Of a stretch of 64,000 bases of DNA, positions 21,869-33,717 are shown piece after piece. Both the position numbers and the translations under genes were made by a program. The stretch's first letter is position 1; every line of letters begins with the position of its first letter. The notes beneath the pieces are model-generated. The model made no database searches. It was given only the letters and a program-made list of their open reading frames with translations, and had not been told where the DNA came from. This DNA comes from Heterohyrax brucei (Eukaryota > Chordata > Mammalia > Hyracoidea > Procaviidae). The DNA lies in the NCBI GenBank assembly GCA_028571685.1, contig CM053164.1:35142501-35206500 (forward strand), in the 5' to 3' direction.

Positions 21869-23349
21869 TGATCAGTTGATCATATCTGCCATCAATTGGA
21901 TACTAACAGCACAGATGAGCAACCCAAGGAATCTATGAAATGCTGGACCATGGCAGGCCTTGTGCCGTGTGATCCACACTAAATGGAAAAACAAATATCC
22001 TAAAGAGATGACAAAGAAAATTCACTGTTTACTCTGTTAATTTAGCATCCAAAAAGAACCCATTAGCATCGTATCCAAAAATAATCCTTTCATCAGTCCT
22101 GAACAGGGAACTTAATCCTCCTTCCTGTCTCCCACCTCCATGGCATGCCTGTCAACTTTTTTATGTACTGCCAGTTTGTTAGTCTGTTCCTCAAGTGTCT
22201 TCCTTTATAAGTCCTAGTTAGAGGTCTCCCAACTCTCAACACTTACTACCTTGGCGCTTGCTTCCTGCAGCTTTGTACACTATGGAGCTTCTTGAAGACA
22301 GGTCTCATACGTCCAGCAGTGGTGAAACAGACTTCTAGTCACCAGTCAAACGAGCAGACGGGGAAATTGGTGAGTTCGATGAAACTGGAGAATGAGGCAG
22401 GTGGACAGCCGAAAACTCAGGAGTCAGAGTGCAGTCATATCCCACAGGTACGTTTCAAGGGCTTGTTCCCCATTTGATGGTAGCAAAGGAAACCCAGCGG
22501 CAGAGACATTCAAGAGCACATCAAGAGGACTGGGACCCCGGCCTCAGCTCCAGAAAACCACAGGAGTGGCAGTGCAGCTGCTTATAGATTTGGAAGGGCT
22601 AATCCAGGACAGAGGACTGTGACTGGGGTGCCAGCGAACCTACATGACGAGGGGTGAGGACATAGATGGAGGAGGAGGGGAATTGAAATGACAATATGAG
22701 GAGAAGCTGTTGGAAGTCCATGCACAGCATTTCTCCACATTTGAATAACCCTGAAGATTTGAGTCTGCTGACCAGTGCCCAACAGACGAGCAATTCCAGC
22801 CCAGGAGAACATGGTCACATGTGGCACGCACAACGAAATTGTTTCCAGTTTTGAAAACTTCAACCTAACGGCCAAGTAAGCCAAATGCCGTCAAGTCGGA
22901 ATAGCTATCTAATATTTCCCACTCTGAGTTTTCCACTTCAGCGGTTTTCTTTTTGTTCACTCTGGGAAAAGGATAGAGTTAAGTTTGCTGTGCTTTGTAC
23001 CCATGAAAACTTCTACAACAAAATAGAATGTTTCACAGAATATCTTATAAGTGGTCAGGGCAATTCAGAAGCAGGAAAACAAGGGGCAGCCTTCCAGAAT
23101 AACAGCCTGCCTTAATCATCAAGAGTCTAGGGGGAGCATCTTTCAAGGGGTTGCATTCACTGGATGAGGAAGCAAGGAAGATAGGCCACAAGTTCTCGGG
23201 TCAGAATAGAAATTTTCTAATTAATAAGTCATCCACCAAGTCATGGTTTGACCCTATCAGCGTCCCCTTCTGACAAACCCTTAGGATTCCCAAAACACTG
23301 GAAGACAAACTTGTTTATGTAGCATCAACTATCTTTTTTCCAAGTGCAG
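21869..23349. other. Unassigned sequence
   Basis: No recognisable repeat apart from a 20-bp SINE-tail-like match at about 22885 ('atgccgtcaagtcggaatag'). Overlapping frames of 61-100 codons at 22292-22884 lack known motifs. Confidence 0.4.
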
Positions 23350-23576
23350 CACTTAATGATACACTGCTGTTGAATCAACTCCAACTCAAATATACCCCAT
23401 GTATGTCAGAGTAGAACTGTACTCCAAAGGGTTTTTAGCAGCTAATTTTTTGGGCAGTAGATCGCCAGGCCTTTCTTTGGAGGCACAACCCCAGAGTCTG
23501 AATGAGACTTGAGTCTCATGCCTTTTAGTTACCAGCCAACCACCTTAGCCACTTACACCACCCACCACTTCGCAAT
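23350..23576 (-). repeat. AfroSINE type B, antisense
   Basis: 'actgctgttgaatcaactcc', 'cagtagatcgccaggccttt', 'tagttaccagccaaccacct', 'cacttacaccacccaccact'. Confidence 0.88.
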
Positions 23577-23931
23577 ACTTAGAAGCATATTAATGAGCAG
23601 TAATAAAAAATTATGTCTAGTTTCACTTTTTTTTCAATTACTCTTCAAGTAGAAGGGAACGAACCTTTTACTACCCTAATTCTGTCTGAGCCTCACCCCT
23701 GTGCACTGCCTGTAACTGCACAGCTACAGTACTTTCCTTCTATTCATAACTCACATAACCTATAGCCTCAACCATCCAGAGCACAGTGGAGAAAGAGAGA
23801 TCCTGAAAAAGCTAGCCAAATGACCAAGTTAGACATCCCAGATCGGGGTACTTCTAAGAAAATCCTGAGACCCTCTTTTTGTTACATTGTCGCATTTCAG
23901 TAACTCAGTGATTTCCATTCCCAGTATAGGG

Positions 23932-24292
23932 CACTGTTGTTGGTAGCCTCCATGGAGTGGATCACCAATTCATGTTGATTCTGCAAACTCATGGTCACCA
24001 ATTCACGGTAATCCCAGGCACAACAGACTCATGCATAACAGGTTCAGAGTTCAGACTGTTGTGATCCACAGAATTTTCATTGGCTAATTTCAAAAGTAGA
24101 TAGCCAGGCTTTTCTTTTTAGACTATCTTAGGCTTGAAGCACTGCTGAGAACTGTCTGGCATCATAGCAACACTCCAACTTCCATTGACTGATAGGTGGT
24201 AGAGGTGCGTGAAGTCTTTTGGTTGGAATCTAACCCAGTTCTCTTACATAAAAGGTGAGATTCTCCCTCTGAACCACCATTGCCCTCATACT
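23932..24292 (-). repeat. tRNA-Gly-headed SINE, antisense
   Basis: The right end read in reverse gives 'caatggtggttcagagggag' then 'gagaactgggttagattcca', matching a tRNA-Gly A box (TGGTTCAGTGGT) and B box (GGTTCGATTCC). The body 'gttgtgatccacagaatttt' and 'aagtagatagccaggctttt' equals a module of the RTE 5' UTR. The left end is duplicated ('atcaccaattcatg'/'gtcaccaattcacg'). Confidence 0.75.
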
Positions 24293-24562
24293 AAGGATAG
24301 CTGATTGGAAAAGAAGAGGAACTACCAAAGGCAGATACAGATATCAGCAGCATAAAGAGATTAGAGCACATAAAATCTAAAACAAGGTGATCACTCTAGA
24401 AGCGCAGGTTGATGCTGAGCAAACAACCCCAGAGTCTGCAGTACGCTGGGAGGACCTTGCAGGATGGATCTAACTTGAAGGGGCAAATAAGAGCAATTTG
24501 TTGTTGTAAGTCTCCACCCAGTAGATTCCAACTCATGACCCCATGTATGCGGAGTAGAACTA

Positions 24563-24738
24563 ACCAAAAGCCAAATCCGTCGCCGTCAAGTCAATTCCGA
24601 CTCATAGCAACTCCATAGACAGAGCAGAACTGCCCCATAGAGTTTTCAGGGAGCACCTGGCAGATTTGAACTGTTGACCTTTTGATTAGCAGATGTAGCA
24701 CTTAACCACTACTTTACAAGGGTTTCCAGAGTAGAACC
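24563..24738 (-). repeat. AfroSINE type A nested in type B
   Basis: 'gtcgccgtcaagtcaattcc', 'gagcacctggcagatttgaa', 'cacttaaccactactttaca'. The flanks 'gagtagaac' (before) and 'gagtagaac' (after) form a TSD of about 9 bp. Confidence 0.9.
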
Positions 24739-24794
24739 GCTCTATAAGATTTTCCAGCCATTACCTTTCAGAAGCACCTTTGGGTGGCTCAAAC

Positions 24795-25292
24795 TGTTAG
24801 AGTCCGGATTTCAAGACGCTATGCAGTTTCTCTTTAAAAGTCAAGTTTTATTAAAAATGTGCCCAACAGGAAAAAGGCTGGTGCACCAGGGATGCACTCC
24901 AAACTACGCAGAGCAGGAGACTACCCCAAGCTTCTCTAGTGCACAGATTTAAGCCGTGAAACTGCAAAGCAGGGAGGCAGAGCTAACCTTTCCATTGACT
25001 GGTTAAGGCCACATGGAATTTCCGTAAGTTGTAAAATGTAGTCGTTAGCGAATATTTTAGTAGATTATGGTCAAGGATCTAGGGGTCATTTGCAAAGGTG
25101 TCTCCAGGCTCTATCTCGTGACAGATGTTTTTTGCAAGACAAAGGTGAAATTACTCTATGATATTTCCTGTTGTTTTCTGCTAAATTGTTTCCTGGAGCC
25201 TTCTACTTTAATACCCTGAATTTTCACTGCACCCTTCCTCAAAATGGAGCCTGAGGCTCAAAAAATGGAGTCACTTATGTCTCATTTCAACA
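24795..25292 (-). mobile_element. Solo ERV LTR (ERV1-like), antisense
   Basis: 498 bp, TG...CA on both strands ('tgttagagtccgg' to 'catttcaaca'), with the 4-bp direct repeat 'aaac' at 24791-24794 and 25293-25296. On the minus strand an AATAAA signal lies at about 24849-24854 and 'gactccatttttt' lies near the 5' end, as in many gammaretrovirus-related LTRs. No internal genes remain. Other copies are not seen in this window. Confidence 0.8.
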
Positions 25293-25347
25293 AAACCACC
25301 AACATTTCAGCTAGTAATTGAATGCTTAACCATTTACACCACCAAAA

Positions 25348-25506
25348 AAACTAAAACCCACTGCCTCTGAGTCCATTCTAACTCATAGCAACCCTACAGG
25401 GCAGAGTAGAACTTCCCTGTAGGGTTTCCAGGAGCACCTGGTGGATTTGAGCTATCAACCTTTTGAAAAGCAATCATCGTCCTTCATCATTGCAGCACCA
25501 CTGTTC
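25348..25506 (-). repeat. AfroSINE type A, antisense
   Basis: 'ctgagtccattctaactcat', 'gagcacctggtggatttgag', 'cattgcagcaccactgttcc'. The head is diverged. Confidence 0.88.
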
Positions 25507-26942
25507 CCTTTGAATCACCAGCCTGGCAAAAATACAAGAGGGGCTGATGTTTCTGTTTGGAAGAAAGAGATAAGGGCAGGAGACCACAACCTGAGGGGTA
25601 TTGTATGGAAAGCAGATCAAGTCAGGGTTGGTTGGAATGGGGAGTCAATTTCACCAGGTGGTATTTGAATGTTGTGACAGTGGAGCCTAATCAGGGAGGA
25701 TGGATGGTGGCCATGGAGGAAACAGGCAAAAAGGAGGGCTACAGGGACATGGAAGGCAAGGGAATTCTACAAGGGCTGAGGGGCATTTCAGTTTCTAAGC
25801 AAGAGGCCATGGTGGTGAGATGCCAGACCAGCAGGGGATTCCATGGTGTCAGGATATATCTTAACACCTACTCAGAAGTGGGGAGCTGGGAAGGACCAGA
25901 CATCTTCAGTCCACTCTCTGATTTTTACTCCCTGACTTCAAGACCTGGGGCAGGTGCAGTCCTCACAGGTCCACGATCTGCAATAGGCCAGGACAGTCCC
26001 ACAAGAGTGGCTCCAAGACCTTGCCTCTCAGCCCAGAAATTTGCCACCAGGCTGAGCTGCCTCTCACAACCAACAGGCTCCCTTCCTCCCCACCCCCATT
26101 CTGGAGGTTGTCAGTAATTCTGCTTGCCCTGCATTGGGGTCAGCGAGCCCTCCCATTACCCTGCGCTCACCCAGTGAGCTGGCCTCAACCATTTAGCCTG
26201 GACAGAAGCAGGCAGTGGGGCGCCTACCTGGCTGGGGGTTTGGGAAGCTTCCTTAATCACGCTTTCAGAGCACTTTGCTATTCAGAGATGAAAGACATCT
26301 GAGGAGAGCAAAGTACAGCCATTACAATCTCCATCTTCCTAATTGAGGAAAATGAGGTTATTTCCAAATCCTCTGTGATGCGATGGGAAATGTACTTGAT
26401 AGTCCCACACTTAGGGCTTCCCCCACCCTCAGCCACTCAGGGATGAGAAAGCGCACTGCTGTGTGCAGAGAGGCCCCATCTCTTCACCCCCGGGGTTACA
26501 GCCCCGACCTATGGACGTGCCCCAGCTGTTCTGAGTCCCTCCCAAAGCCCCAGCCCAAAGAAGGGCAGTCTCGTCGCAGTATCAAAGTTGGGCACCTTCA
26601 TTGGGCATGGAAGTCCTCCTCCTCTGCACTGAGTAATTGGAACAAAACGACCCAGGTAGTCTTGCTGTAACATCAAAGCTGCGTATAATAACCTCACAGA
26701 TGAATTCAGAAGTGAATACATTCACAGCCATTGCTCAAGTTTGAAGGGAGCCACAATTTTTTTTCAGCTTCAAAACTAAGCATGAAGAAAAAGAAAAATC
26801 ACCAGCCACAGCTTTCTTTGTCAACTAGCTGCCTCCCCTTTCAGGCTACGGGAAAAGGTGTGGTTTTATAACCTTTGAGTAATAAGAAGTCAGTCTAGGA
26901 ACAAAGATGAGGATGGCAAGCGCCAAGAATACGACTGGGAGT
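25507..26942. other. GC-richer unassigned sequence
   Basis: No mobile element recognised. The longest frame in the window lies here (25557-26117, 186 codons). Its translation has low-complexity stretches and no domain that I recognise, so I do not call a gene. Confidence 0.4.
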
Positions 26943-26955
26943 CAGGGGAGGAATA

Positions 26956-27116
26956 CCCAAAACTCATCACTGTTGAGTCAATTCAGACTCATAACAACCC
27001 TACAGGACAGATCAGAAGAGCCCCATAAGGTTTTCAAGGAGCACCTGGTGAATTTGAACCGCTGACCTTTTGGTTAGAAGCCATGTCACTTAACCTCTAT
27101 GCTATTAGGTTTTTCC
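26956..27116 (-). repeat. AfroSINE type A with a perfect 13-bp TSD
   Basis: Flanked by 'caggggaggaata' at 26943-26955 and 27117-27129. Complete antisense copy: 'gttgagtcaattcagactca', 'gcacctggtgaatttgaacc', 'cacttaacctctatgctatt'. Confidence 0.95.
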
Positions 27117-27286
27117 CAGGGGAGGAATATTGAAGGTAAAAGACCATGATTAACACACATGTACACAATTGTACACTGATGATGACACACAAGACAAGGA
27201 TGGGCTCTGACCAAAACAACTGTGACAATCAACAAGATCACAGTACAGGGCTGGTCATTTACTGTCATCCTCTAGGAATACAATTA

Positions 27287-27567
27287 GATAGATAACTGCC
27301 ACCAACTCTGACTCATGGTGACCTTGTGTACAACATAATGAAATACTGCCTGGTCCTGCATCATCTTAACAATCATTAGCATGTTCAAGTTCATTGCTGA
27401 GGCTACTGTGCCACCTCATCTCAACGAGAATCTCACTCACCCTTGAGGGTATGATACTTCACCAAACATGATGTCCTCCTGCAGTAACTGATCCTTCCTG
27501 ATGGTATGTCCAAAGCAAAGAAGTCAGATAACAATCTACTGTGATCCATAAGGTTTTCGTTGGCCAG
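27287..27567 (-). mobile_element. Older RTE-derived element, left part, antisense
   Basis: RTE 3' end in reverse ('actctgactcatggtgacct', 'tgcctggtcctgcatcatct', 'ctcctgcagtaactgatcct') joined at about 27538 to the 5'-UTR-like module 'gtgatccataaggttttcgt'. It resumes at 31061 after the sense RTE. Confidence 0.75.
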
Positions 27568-27573
27568 TTTTCA

Positions 27574-30500
27574 CATGTAAGGTGCTATTCATTTACCAGT
27601 GTACTGTGGTGCCTTGTGTGTGGCTGTGATACTGGAAGCTACGTGACCAGTATTTCAAATATCAGCAGGGTCACTGTTTTAGTCATCTGGTACCACTCTA
27701 ACAAAATAGCAAAAGAGAATGTCTTTCACAAACGTAAACTTATTCTGTCATGTTTCAGTAGGCTACAAGTCCAAATTCAGGCATCAGCTCCAATGCACAG
27801 CTTTCTCTGTGGGCCCTGGAGGAAGGTTCTTGTCATCAATCTTCTCCAGGACTAGGAATTTCTGAGGTGCAGCGACCCTGGGTCCAAAGGATGTGCCCTG
27901 TTCACAGCATTCCTTCTTTTCTGGTGATGTGAAGTCCCCAGCTGTATGCTTATTTCCCTTTCCTTTATATCCCAAGAGATTATCTCAAGGCACAATACAG
28001 TCTTACACGTTGAGTCCGGCCCTGCCAATACCTATCCTCCCTCATTGACATCATACAGGCAAGATTTATAACATATAGAAACATCACACAATACCCAGAA
28101 TCATAGCCTAGCCAAATTGCTACATACATTTGGGGGGGATATAATTCAATCCATGACAGCCACTCGTGGTAGATAGGTTTCAACAGAGCTTCCAGACTAA
28201 GACAGACTAAGAAGAAGAATGTGGTGATATACTTCTGGGAAAAAAAAAAAAAAGGCTAATGAAAACCTTATGAATAGCAGCAAAATATCATCTGATATAG
28301 TACCAGAAGATGAGCCCCTCAGAAGAGAAGGCACTCAAAATACAGCCAGGGAAGAGCTGTCTCCTAAAGTAGAGTCAATCTCAGTAATGTGGAGAGAGCA
28401 AAGCTTTTGGGGCCTTCACTTGTTGATGTGGTATGACTGAAAATGAGAAGAAACAGCTGCAAATATCCATTAGTAATCAGAAAGTAGAATGTACAAAGTG
28501 TGAATTTAGAAAAATTGGAAGCCATCAAAAATTGAAATGGAATGTGTGAAGACCGACCTCCTAGGCATTAGTAGTTTGAGATGAACTGTCATTAGCCATT
28601 TTGAATTGGACAGTCATGTGGTCTGCTATGCCAGGAATGGGAAATTGAAAAGGAATGATGTTGCATTAACTGTCACAAAGAACATTTCAGAATCTATCCT
28701 GAAGTACAGCACTGTCAGTGATAGCACAAATCCAAACGACTACAAGGAAATGAGACTATTATTCAAATTTAAGCAACAACCACTGAGGCCATAGATGAAG
28801 AAATTGAAAAATCTTACCAAATTCTGTAGTCTGAAATTGATCAACTGTGCAATCAGGATGCGCTGATAATTACCAGTGATTGGAATGTGAATGCTGGAAA
28901 CAAAGAAGAACTGGTAGTTAGAAAAAAATGGCCTTGGTAATAGAAATGACATTGGAGACTGTATTACAGAATTTGTAAGACCCAAGACTTCTTCATTGCA
29001 AATACTTTTTTCCACAATGTAAACAGTGACTGTATATGTAAACCTCAGCAGATGGAAAGAAAGCAAATGGATTATATCTGGGGAAAGAGACAAAAGGAAA
29101 GTTCAATATTGTCATTAAGAACATGCCCAGGTACTGAATGTGGAACAGACCATTAACTGCTCATACGCAAGTTCAGCCTGAAGCTGAAGAAAATTAAAGC
29201 AAGTCCACGAGAACCAAAGTACAAGCTAGAATATGTTGGACATAAACTCAGAGACTGTCCCAACAATAGATTTGATACATTTAATACTAACAGCCAAAGA
29301 CTAAACAAGTTGTGGGATAACATCAAGGACAGCATACATGAAGAAAGTAAAAGGAAAGAAAGAAAGAAAAGAGAAACACAGATGTCGGAAGAGACTCTGA
29401 AACTTGCTATTTAACACAGAGCAGTTAAAGCAAATGCAAGAAGTGATGAAGTAAAAGAGCTGAAGAGATTTCAAAGTGTGGTTCAAAAAGTGGAGTATTA
29501 CAATGAAATGTGCAAAGATCTGGAGTTAGAGAACTGAAAAGGAAGAACACAATCAGCATTGCTCAAGCTGAAAGAAATAAAGAAAAAATTCAACCTTGAG
29601 TTGCAATACTGAAGGATTCTACAGGGAAAGTATTAAAAAATGCAAGAAGCACCAAAAGAGAATGGAAGGAATACACAGAGTCCATATACCAAAAATAATT
29701 GGTGGATCTTCAATCATTTCAGGAGATAGCATATGATCAAAAGTCGACAGTAACTAACGGATGAAGTCCAAGCTTCACTAAAGGCATAATCAAAAAATAA
29801 TGCTTTGGAAATACCAGTCAAGATGTTTCAACAAACAGATGCGGTTCTAGAAGCTCTCACTTGCATATGTCAAGAAATTTACAAGTCAGTTACCTGGCCA
29901 ACCAACTAGAAGAGGTCCATTCCAAAGACAAGTGGTCCAACAGAATGTGGAAGTTATTGAACAATATCATTAATGTCACATACAAGGAAAAGTTTGCTGA
30001 AGATCATGCAAAAATGATTGTACACTGACAGGGACTGCCAGAAATTCAAGTCAGATTCAGAAGAGGACATGGAACAAGAGATGTCATTGCTAATATGAAA
30101 TCTATTTTGGCTAAAAGCAGAGAAAACTAGAAGAAGTTTATTTGTATTTTATTGACTATGCAAAAGCATTCAACTGTACAGATCATGACAAATTATGGAC
30201 AACATTGTGAACAATCAGAATTCCAGAACAATCAATTGTACTTATAAGCTGCAGATAGACCAAAAAGCAGTTGTTCAGACAGAACAAGGGGATATATCAC
30301 AGTTTAAAGTCAGGAAAGGTGTACATCAGGACTGTATTCTCTTACCGTACTTACTCAGTTGATGTCCTGAGAAAATAAGATGAAAAGCTGAGCTGCATGA
30401 AGATGCATAGCATCAGGATTGGAGGAAGACTTATTAACAGCCTGTGACTTACAGATGAGATAACCTTGTTTGCTGAAATTGAAGAGGACTTGAAGCACTT

Positions 30501-31060
30501 ACTGACGAAGATCTAAGACTGAAGTCTTCAACATAGATTGCACCACAACATAAAGAAAACAAAATCTTTGCAACTGGACTAGTAGAAATCATCATTATAA
30601 ACAGAGAAAAGGTTAAAGTTGTCAAGGATTTTGTTTTTCTTGGATTCACAATTAATGCCCATAGAAGCAGCAATCAAGAAATCAAATGATATATTGCATT
30701 GGGCAAATCTGCTTTAAAGACCTCTTTAAAGTGTTCAAAAGCAACGACGTCACCTTAAGGACTAAGGTGCATCTGACCCAAACCATGATACTTTCAGTCA
30801 CTTCCTATATCCACAAAAGCTAGACCATGAATAAGGAAGACCAAAGAATTGACCTTTGGAATTATGGTGATGGTGCAGAACACCGTACACCATGGACTGC
30901 CAGAAGAATGAACAAATCTATCCTGGAAGAATTACAGCCAGAGTGCTCCTAAGAGGTAAGAAGAATGAGAAGGACATTATGCTTGATAAAGTAGAGGGTC
31001 AGCAAAAAAATACATAGAATCACTATGTGTTGGAACTGACTCAATGGCATGGGAAAACAA
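27574..31060 (+). mobile_element. Near full-length RTE/BovB-type LINE, dead, sense
   Basis: About 3.0 kb of RTE once the LTR at 27675-28158 is removed. Order: 5' UTR ('tggtgccttgtgtgtggctg'; 'aacagagcttccagactaag'), endonuclease region ('gaatgtgtgaagaccgacct', 'gtgattggaatgtgaatgct'), linker, RT region ('gggactgccagaaattcaag', 'tattgactatgcaaaagcat', 'cacagtttaaagtcaggaaa'), 3' tail ('gttggaactgactcaatggc'). The flanks 'ttttca' at 27568-27573 and 31061-31066 look like a TSD. Frameshifts, stops and small deletions throughout; no ORF longer than about 75 sense codons survives. Confidence 0.9.
27675..28158 (-). mobile_element. Solo MaLR-like LTR inside the RTE 5' UTR
   Basis: 484 bp, + strand ends 'tgttttagtcatctggtacc' and 'aattcaatccatgaca'. 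TSD 'gtcac' (27670-27674) / 'gccac' (28159-28163), 4 of 5 bases. Same family as the LTRs at 36825, 45316, 46287 and 49139. Confidence 0.88.
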
Positions 31061-31250
31061 TTTTCAGAAGAGGATCACTAGACCTATCTTCACAGTATGT
31101 CTTAATCTGGAAGTTCCACTAAAACTTGTTCACCTTGATGACCTTGCTGGTATTAGAAACATTAGCAGCACATTTTCCAGCATCAAAGCGACAACACAGA
31201 AGCCACCATAGTACAGCAGATTTACTGGTGGGGGGTGGAGGAATGGAGAA
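31061..31250 (-). mobile_element. Older RTE-derived element, right part, antisense
   Basis: 'ttttcagaagaggatcacta', 'gacctatcttcacagtatgt', 'aacttgttcaccttgatgac' and 'gaagccaccatagtacagca' are the reversed RTE 5' UTR, continuing the element broken at 27567. Confidence 0.75.
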
Positions 31251-31302
31251 GGCTTCCTTTATCTGAAGATAGTGAAGGTTGGTATGTACTTGCAAACAGT
31301 TG

Positions 31303-31390
31303 TTGTGACGTGCAATGGAGTCATTTCCAACTCACAGCGACCTCAGGCACAGCAGAAGGAAACACTGCCCAGTCCTGAGCCATCCTCACA
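31303..31390 (-). mobile_element. Short RTE 3' end, antisense
   Basis: 'gtcatttccaactcacagcg', 'acactgcccagtcctgagcc' and 'atcctcacaatt' are the last ~90 bp of an RTE in reverse, abutting the L1 3' end. Confidence 0.8.
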
Positions 31391-32494
31391 ATTATTTTCA
31401 AAAATATTTTATTGTACTTTGAGTAGAAGTTTACAGTCCAAATCACACCACTACACTACTCTAACTGCTCTCCCCTGCCCCCACCACCCACCGTGAAAGA
31501 ATGTTCCTCCTTTCCACCTTGTACTTCTGTATCCGTTCAGCTAACTCCTGTCCCCCTACCCTCTCATTTTGCTTCTAGAGGGGAGCTTTCAGGCAGCCTC
31601 ATGTCTATATTTAAGCCAAGAAGCACATTCTTCAACAGCATCGTTCTATGTCTTATAGTCCCATCCACTCTTTGTATGAAGAGCTGGCTTTGGTACTGTT
31701 TTCAGCTGGGGGCAAACAGAGGCTCTGGGTGCCATGTCCTCAGGGAATGCTCCAGTCTGATAGATCATCAACTGTGATCTTTTAACACAATTCTAGTTCC
31801 ACACACTCTTTTCTGTCCTGCTACATCAAGGACTTTATGCCGTGTTCCCTATCAGGGCAATCATTAGTTGCGGCCAGGCACTATTTAGTCCTTCTGGTCT
31901 CATGTTGAGGTAGCCTCTAGATCGTATGGCACCTTCTGTCTTTTGGGCTCATATTTTCTTCTTGTTTTGATGTCTTTTGTTTTCCTCTGCCCTGGGTGGA
32001 TTGGGACCAATTGATGTTCCTTAGACGGCAGCTCGATAGCTTTTAAGACCCCAGATGCCATTCACCAAAGTGGTATACAGAGTATGTTCTTCAAAAACTT
32101 AGCTATACCAGTTAGCCTATATGTCCCCTGAAACCAGATTTCCCAGACCCTTCTGCCTGGTACTCTGTGCTTCAAAATGGTGAGTTGTATTTAGGAAACT
32201 GTTTAGCTTTTGATGTATCTAGCTGTGCTAACCTCCCTTCTACTGTCTGCTGTTATACCCTTCACCTAACTCAATTCTTCTCTACTATCTAACCTAGGAA
32301 TACCCTCTTCCACCCTCCCCACACTTGTAACTATGAAAGATTATTTTCTTCTGTGCTTAAACTTGTTCATAAGTCCTTATATAATGTTCTCATCCAATAT
32401 TTGTCCTTTTGCTTCTGACTAATTTCACTCAGGAAAACATATTACAAATAATTCCACATTATGTGATATTTCCTAAAATCATCATTGCTCTTCA

Positions 32495-32860
32495 TCATTG
32501 CATAGAATTTCTGTGAATACACCACAGTCTGTTTATACATTCATCTGTTGATGGACACTTAGGTTGATGCCATCTTTCTTGTTGTTGAGTACAGTGCTGT
32601 AAAAAACTTTGGTGTGTGTATCTGTTCATGTGACAGCCCTTATTTCTGTAGGACACATTGCAAGAAGTGGGATTGCTGGATTCTGTGGTATTTCTAGTTC
32701 TGTCCTTTAAGAAAGCACCAGATTGATTTCCAAAGTGATTGTACCATTTTACGTTCCCACTAGAAGTGTAGAATAGTTCTAATCTCTCCACAACCTCTCC
32801 AACATTTACTATTTTGTGTTTTTTGATTGTCAGCCTTGTTGGAGTAAGATGGTATCTCAC
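32495..32860 (-). pseudogene. L1 ORF2 C-terminal remnant
   Basis: A 121-codon open stretch. Near its end it reads WHQPKCPSTDECINRLWCIH, the counterpart of the L1 ORF2 'WNQPKCPTxxDWIKKMWxIYT' segment that lies about 80 residues before the ORF2 stop. The upstream part is only partly in frame with L1. It has no function. Confidence 0.85.
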
Positions 32861-33513
32861 TGTAGTTTTGATACAGATTTCTCTGATAGCTAGTGATCAT
32901 GAGCATTTCCTCACGCATCTGTTAACATTCTGGATGTCTTTGGTGGAGTCATATCCTTTACCCACTTTTTAATTGGGTTGTTTGTCTTTTTCTTGTTGAG
33001 GTTTTGTAGATTTAGAGATATTATATTCCAATCAGTTTGGGGTAGCCACAAACTCTTCACCATTCTGTAGGTAGTCTTTTTACTCTTTTAGTGAAGTATT
33101 TGGATGAGCATAAGTATTTGATTTTTAGGGTTACAGTTATCACTTTTCTCTTCTGGTGTTCGTGCACTGTTAGTAATTTTTTGTAATCTGCTTAATGACA
33201 TATATTAGGGCTCTCAAGAGTTGGCCCTATTTTTTCTTCTGTGATCTCTATTGTTTTAGATTTATACTTACGTGTTTGATACATTTTGAGTTAGTTTTTT
33301 GTGTATCATATGAGATACGTGTCTCGTTTCATTTTTTTGCAGATATCCAGTTACACCAACACCATCTGTTAAAGAGACTCTTTTCCCCAGTTCAGGCCTT
33401 TGGATCTTTGTCAAATATGAGTTACACATAAGTGGATGATATTATATCTGGATTCTTATTTCTGTTCCATTGATCTATGTATCTGGTTTTGTACCAGTAC
33501 TAGGCTGTTTTGA

Positions 33514-33717
33514 CTACCTTGACAATGTAATAGTTTTTAAAGTCAAGTAGATTGAGGCATCCCACTCTGTTCTTCTTAGTAATGCTTTACTTATCTGAGG
33601 CTTCTTCCCTTTCCGTATAAAGCTGATGATTTGTTTCTCCATCTCATTAAAAGATACTGTTGGAATTTGTACTGGGATTACATTGTATGTGTAGCTCACT
33701 TTGGGTAGAATAGTCAT
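33514..33717 (-). pseudogene. L1 ORF2 mid-region remnant
   Basis: Sixty-seven codons: MTILPKVSYTYNVIPVQIPT followed by a 'KQIISFIRKGKKPQISKALL' stretch. This matches the L1 ORF2 segment after the RT domain ('ILPKAIYRFNAIPIKxP ... KFIWxxKxPRIAKxIL'). The distance to the C-terminal remnant (about 1.15 kb) fits an undeleted ORF2. Confidence 0.9.

Larger units (their letters stand above)
24499..25345 (-). repeat. AfroSINE type B broken by a SINE and an LTR
   Basis: Pieces at 24499-24562 ('ccacccagtagattccaact', 'tatgcggagtagaact'), 24739-24794 ('gtagaaccgctctataagat', 'cctttgggtggctcaaac') and 25293-25345 ('aaaccaccaacatttcagct', 'gcttaaccatttacaccacc') join in order to one type B SINE. The two inserts are listed separately. 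Confidence 0.88.
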
